Assembly: GCA_001871475.1 (NCBI GenBank)
Contig: MNVE01000003.1
Coordinates: 37,837 to 101,836, forward strand
Direction: 5' to 3'
Length of the DNA stretch: 64,000 nt
Source of the DNA: Candidatus Micrarchaeota archaeon CG1_02_47_40
GTDB lineage: Archaea > Micrarchaeota > Micrarchaeia > Anstonellales > CG1-02-47-40
The translations under genes and the position numbers were made by a program. Under the pieces are notes generated by a model. That model was given only the letters and a program-made list of their open reading frames with translations, was not told the DNA's origin and ran no database searches. Within the stretch, counting starts at the first letter, position 1. Every line of letters starts with the position of its first letter. Below are positions 61,793 through 64,000 of this stretch, piece after piece.

Positions 61793-62749
61793 ATGCCGTT
61801 CTCTCCAAAGAAGTTCATAGACTCCGCAGTTCTACATATTCGCACCACCGTAGGGAAGGAAAAAGCGATAATAGCGGTGTCCGGCGGGGTGGATAGCATG
61901 GCAGCCGCTGCCATAGCGCATCTGGCGATTCCAAAACAGCTGACTTGCGTATTCGTTGATACCGGCTTGATGAGAAAAAACGAAGCAAAGACGGTAAGCG
62001 CCGCCGCAGAGAAGGTAGGCATCAGCCTGAAGGTAATTGACGCTTCAGATACTTTCTTCTCCTCTCTTGCGGGAATAACCGACCCTGAAGAGAAGAGAAA
62101 AGCAATAGGCAGGCTTTTCATAGAAACATTTGAGAAAGCAGCAAAAAAGGAAGGAGTTTCCTTCCTCATACAAGGGACGATTGCACCCGACTGGATAGAA
62201 TCCGGCGGAGGAAGCCGCGACAAAATAAAATCCCATCACAATGTAGGGGGCTTGCCTGAAAAAATGCACCTGAAATTATGCGAGCCAATGCGGGATTTGT
62301 ACAAGCATGAGGTGCGCATGGTTGCCCGCGAGCTTGACCTGCCGGAGGAAATTTCAGAAAGGCAGCCCTTTCCCGGTCCCGGGTTGGCTGTGCGCATAGT
62401 GGGCGAGATTACAAGGAAAAAGGCAGAGATAGTAAGAGGAGCATGCGCCATTGCAGAAGAAGAGATAGAAAAAGCCGCAAAAGAGGGAAAGATAGAAAAG
62501 CCCTGGCAGTATTTTGCCGCCCTTCTCCCGACAAAAACCGTCGGGGTGAGGGGGGACGAGCGCGCTTACCAGTATATCGTGGTTGTAAGAGCTGTGCGCT
62601 CGCTGGACGGGATGACAGTCAATTTCTCGCACCTTCCGCCTGAATTACTGCAGAAAATCTCAACAAGAATTACGAATGAGATAAGGGAAGTTGGAAGAGT
62701 GCTTTACGATATTACTAATAAGCCGCCTGCAACTGTGGAGATGGAATAG
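61793..62749 (+). CDS. guaAb: GMP synthase, PP-loop (B) subunit
   Basis: 318 residues with the PP-loop IIAVSGGVDSMAAAAIAHL near residue 25, LIQGTIAPDWIESG, RQPFPGPGLAVRIVGE and the C-terminal dimerisation domain YQYIVVVRAVRSLDGMT...ITNEIREVGRVLYDITNKPPATVEME. It aminates XMP with ammonia from a separate amidotransferase subunit, as is usual in archaea; that subunit is not in the window. ATG 61793 follows the shared TATA box. Confidence 0.94.
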   Translation: MPFSPKKFIDSAVLHIRTTVGKEKAIIAVSGGVDSMAAAAIAHLAIPKQLTCVFVDTGLMRKNEAKTVSAAAEKVGISLKVIDASDTFFSSLAGITDPEEKRKAIGRLFIETFEKAAKKEGVSFLIQGTIAPDWIESGGGSRDKIKSHHNVGGLPEKMHLKLCEPMRDLYKHEVRMVARELDLPEEISERQPFPGPGLAVRIVGEITRKKAEIVRGACAIAEEEIEKAAKEGKIEKPWQYFAALLPTKTVGVRGDERAYQYIVVVRAVRSLDGMTVNFSHLPPELLQKISTRITNEIREVGRVLYDITNKPPATVEME

Positions 62750-62750
62750 T

Positions 62751-63770
62751 TTAGTAATACTCTCCCTTCATCCTTCCCAGCACCAGCACCGCCGCCACAC
62801 TCGTTATCCCGCTGAAGCAGAACGCCGCCGCAGCGCCAAAAGACTGCCAAAGCACACCTGCAATGAGGCTTGCACCAAAAGCCATCAAACCCGAAATTCC
62901 CTGATAATTCCCAAACAGCGTTACTCTTCTTCCGCCGCTTGCAATCTCGCTGCCAAGCGCCCTCTGCACCGTTTCAAAGCCTGCAGTCGCAACCCCGTAT
63001 AAAGAGAGCAGTATCACAAGCTGCCAAACTTCATTCGCAAACCCAAATCCCACAAACGCAATCCCAAACAAAATATATGCAAACACAAGCGCCTTCCTGC
63101 TTCCGTGCATATCCGCAAACTCCCCGAAAGGGATGCTAAACGCGGCATACATCAAATTGAAGAGAAGATACGCAAGCGGAATCATTCCAATCCCGACTCC
63201 AAGCTCGTTTGCGCGTATGAGCACGAAAGCGAATGAAAAATTCCCAAGCGCGAATATCGAGGCAGCAAGGATGAAAAGTCGCGAATTCTTTTTTTCTTTC
63301 ATTTCACTCTTTTCCCAAGCGCCCTTACGCTCTGCATTCTCCCTCTTCCGTATCTCTACCTCAACTCCCTTCCCCTGCTTCTCTTTCACGAAAAAGAAAA
63401 TTATCACAAGAGAAAGCATTGCGGGAATCACGGACACGAGGAAAACATCCTGAAAGCCAAAGAGGAAATAATTAATGAGTATAAACGCCAAAAGCGGCCC
63501 CAAAACCGCGCCTGCCGTGTCCATCATCCGATGAAACCCGAATGCCTCCCCTCTTATCTTTTCACTTGTCGAATCTGCAATCAGCCCGTCGCGGGGCGGA
63601 CCGCGCATCCCTTTGCCAGCCCTGTCAAGAAATCTCAAAAAAAGCAGCATCTGGGCGGAATTCGCAAACGCAAAAAACGGCTTGGTTGCCGTTGAAAGGG
63701 AATAGCCAAGAAGCATTAACGGCTTTTTTCTTAAATCAGGTGCGAGTGAAAACCAGCCCGCGCAAGCGGG
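62751..63770 (-). pseudogene. MFS transporter truncated by IS200-like insertion
   Basis: Ten or so membrane segments of a major-facilitator protein remain (FLRFLDRAGKGMRGPPRDGLIADST; AFGFHRMMDTAGAVLGPLLA). The frame stays open upstream of ATG 63716 and encodes SLAPDLRKKPLMLLGYSLS, the conserved loop between helices 2 and 3, so the true N terminus was further out. It then meets a TAG at 63771-63773 inside the hairpin region before the transposase. The first two helices are thus missing. ATG 63716 could still start a shortened product. Confidence 0.75.
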
Positions 63771-63890
63771 CTATCCCGCCTTCAGGCGGGGGATGAAACG
63801 CGCACATTCTTTTTCTTTCAATGCAATTCCATATCCAGCGGCGGCGCGGGGCGCTTTCGCGCCCCCATAACACCATATCCGCCGCTGGAG
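63755..63890 (+). mobile_element. Putative left end of IS200-like element with hairpins
   Basis: AGCCCGC-GCAA-GCGGGCT (63755-63772) and CCCGCC-TTCA-GGCGGG (63775-63790) form adjacent hairpins at the point where the MFS frame breaks. Further in, CCAGCGGCGG (63835-63844) pairs with CCGCCGCTGG (63879-63888) round GGGGCGC-TTTC-GCGCCCC (63848-63865). Subterminal hairpins are the recognition sites of Y1 transposases. Confidence 0.65.
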
Positions 63891-63898
63891 ACGAGACA

Positions 63899-64000
63899 AT
63901 GTCTAGCACAAGCTTTGTGAATGGAAACCACAGCGTAGGTATAAATGCCTTTCACCTGCAGTGGTGCCCCAAATACAGGAAGGAAATCCTGAATGGCTCC
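63899..64000 (+). CDS. tnpA: IS200/IS605-type Y1 transposase TnpA (N-terminal part, cut by window)
   Basis: The visible 34 residues, SSTSFVNGNHSVGINAFHLQ then WCPKYRKEILNGS, match the N terminus of Y1 transposases (HVVWCPKYRKEVL). It sits 11 bases inside the hairpin-rich left end. The catalytic HUH motif and Tyr are beyond the window. Confidence 0.85.
   Translation, partial: MSSTSFVNGNHSVGINAFHLQWCPKYRKEILNGS

Overview
The window is archaeal. It carries aRF1, NMD3, DnaG-type primase, Hjc, TruD, archaeal TrpRS, PurP, a split GMP synthase subunit, a TRAM-domain protein, a 7S/SRP RNA and TATA-driven genes with very short leaders. The compact genes, many small unrecognised membrane proteins, non-canonical tRNA introns and mosaic biosynthetic genes suggest a DPANN-type lineage (Micrarchaeota or Diapherotrites-like). 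That placement is inference; no 16S gene is present.

Layout. 1-5.5 kb: end of argG, an unrecognised 573-aa protein, a beta-carbonic anhydrase and aRF1 interrupted by a 512-aa intein directly behind its GGQ motif. 5.5-11 kb: a secreted Lon-type protease, three tRNA-Gly genes (CCC, TCC, GCC) that each appear to carry an intron in the T loop, an ADP-dependent sugar kinase, a DsrE protein, a two-gene PIN-domain cassette and an intron-bearing tRNA-Phe. 11-21 kb: a GT39 glycosyltransferase, a LonB-like AAA+ protein without protease domain, and a five-gene cluster built round a HerA/VirB4-type ATPase with membrane partners. 21-34 kb: a GT4 glycosyltransferase, a DUF2070-like protein, NMD3, tRNA-His and tRNA-Ser (both with T-loop introns), SRP RNA, FtsZ, TruD, topoisomerase I and two Cys-rich surface proteins.

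34.7-42.5 kb is an AT-richer defence island: a type III-like restriction-modification pair (Res and Mod) with a gamma-glutamylcyclotransferase-like gene between them, an HxlR-type regulator with a palindromic operator, an unknown 371-aa protein and a PIN toxin-antitoxin pair. 42.5-48.5 kb: DnaG, Hjc, a CBS protein and an ECF transporter (S, A, T). 48.5-56.2 kb: aromatic and chorismate metabolism (AroE-AroK fusion, AroA, TrpE, TrpG) and a PPAT-NTPase fusion. 56-63 kb: TrpRS, a KaiC-like ATPase with partner, two PurP paralogues and GuaAb, so steps of purine synthesis sit together. The window ends in an MFS gene cut by an IS200-like element.

Most unusual: (1) five of six tRNA genes appear to have introns inside the T loop; (2) an intein adjacent to the catalytic GGQ of the release factor, with an extra HTH; (3) GC-hairpin palindromes, two of them inserted in frame in trpE, that resemble sequence at the IS200-like left end; (4) a tandemly triplicated P-loop in the AroE-AroK fusion; (5) the uncharacterised HerA/VirB4 membrane cluster.
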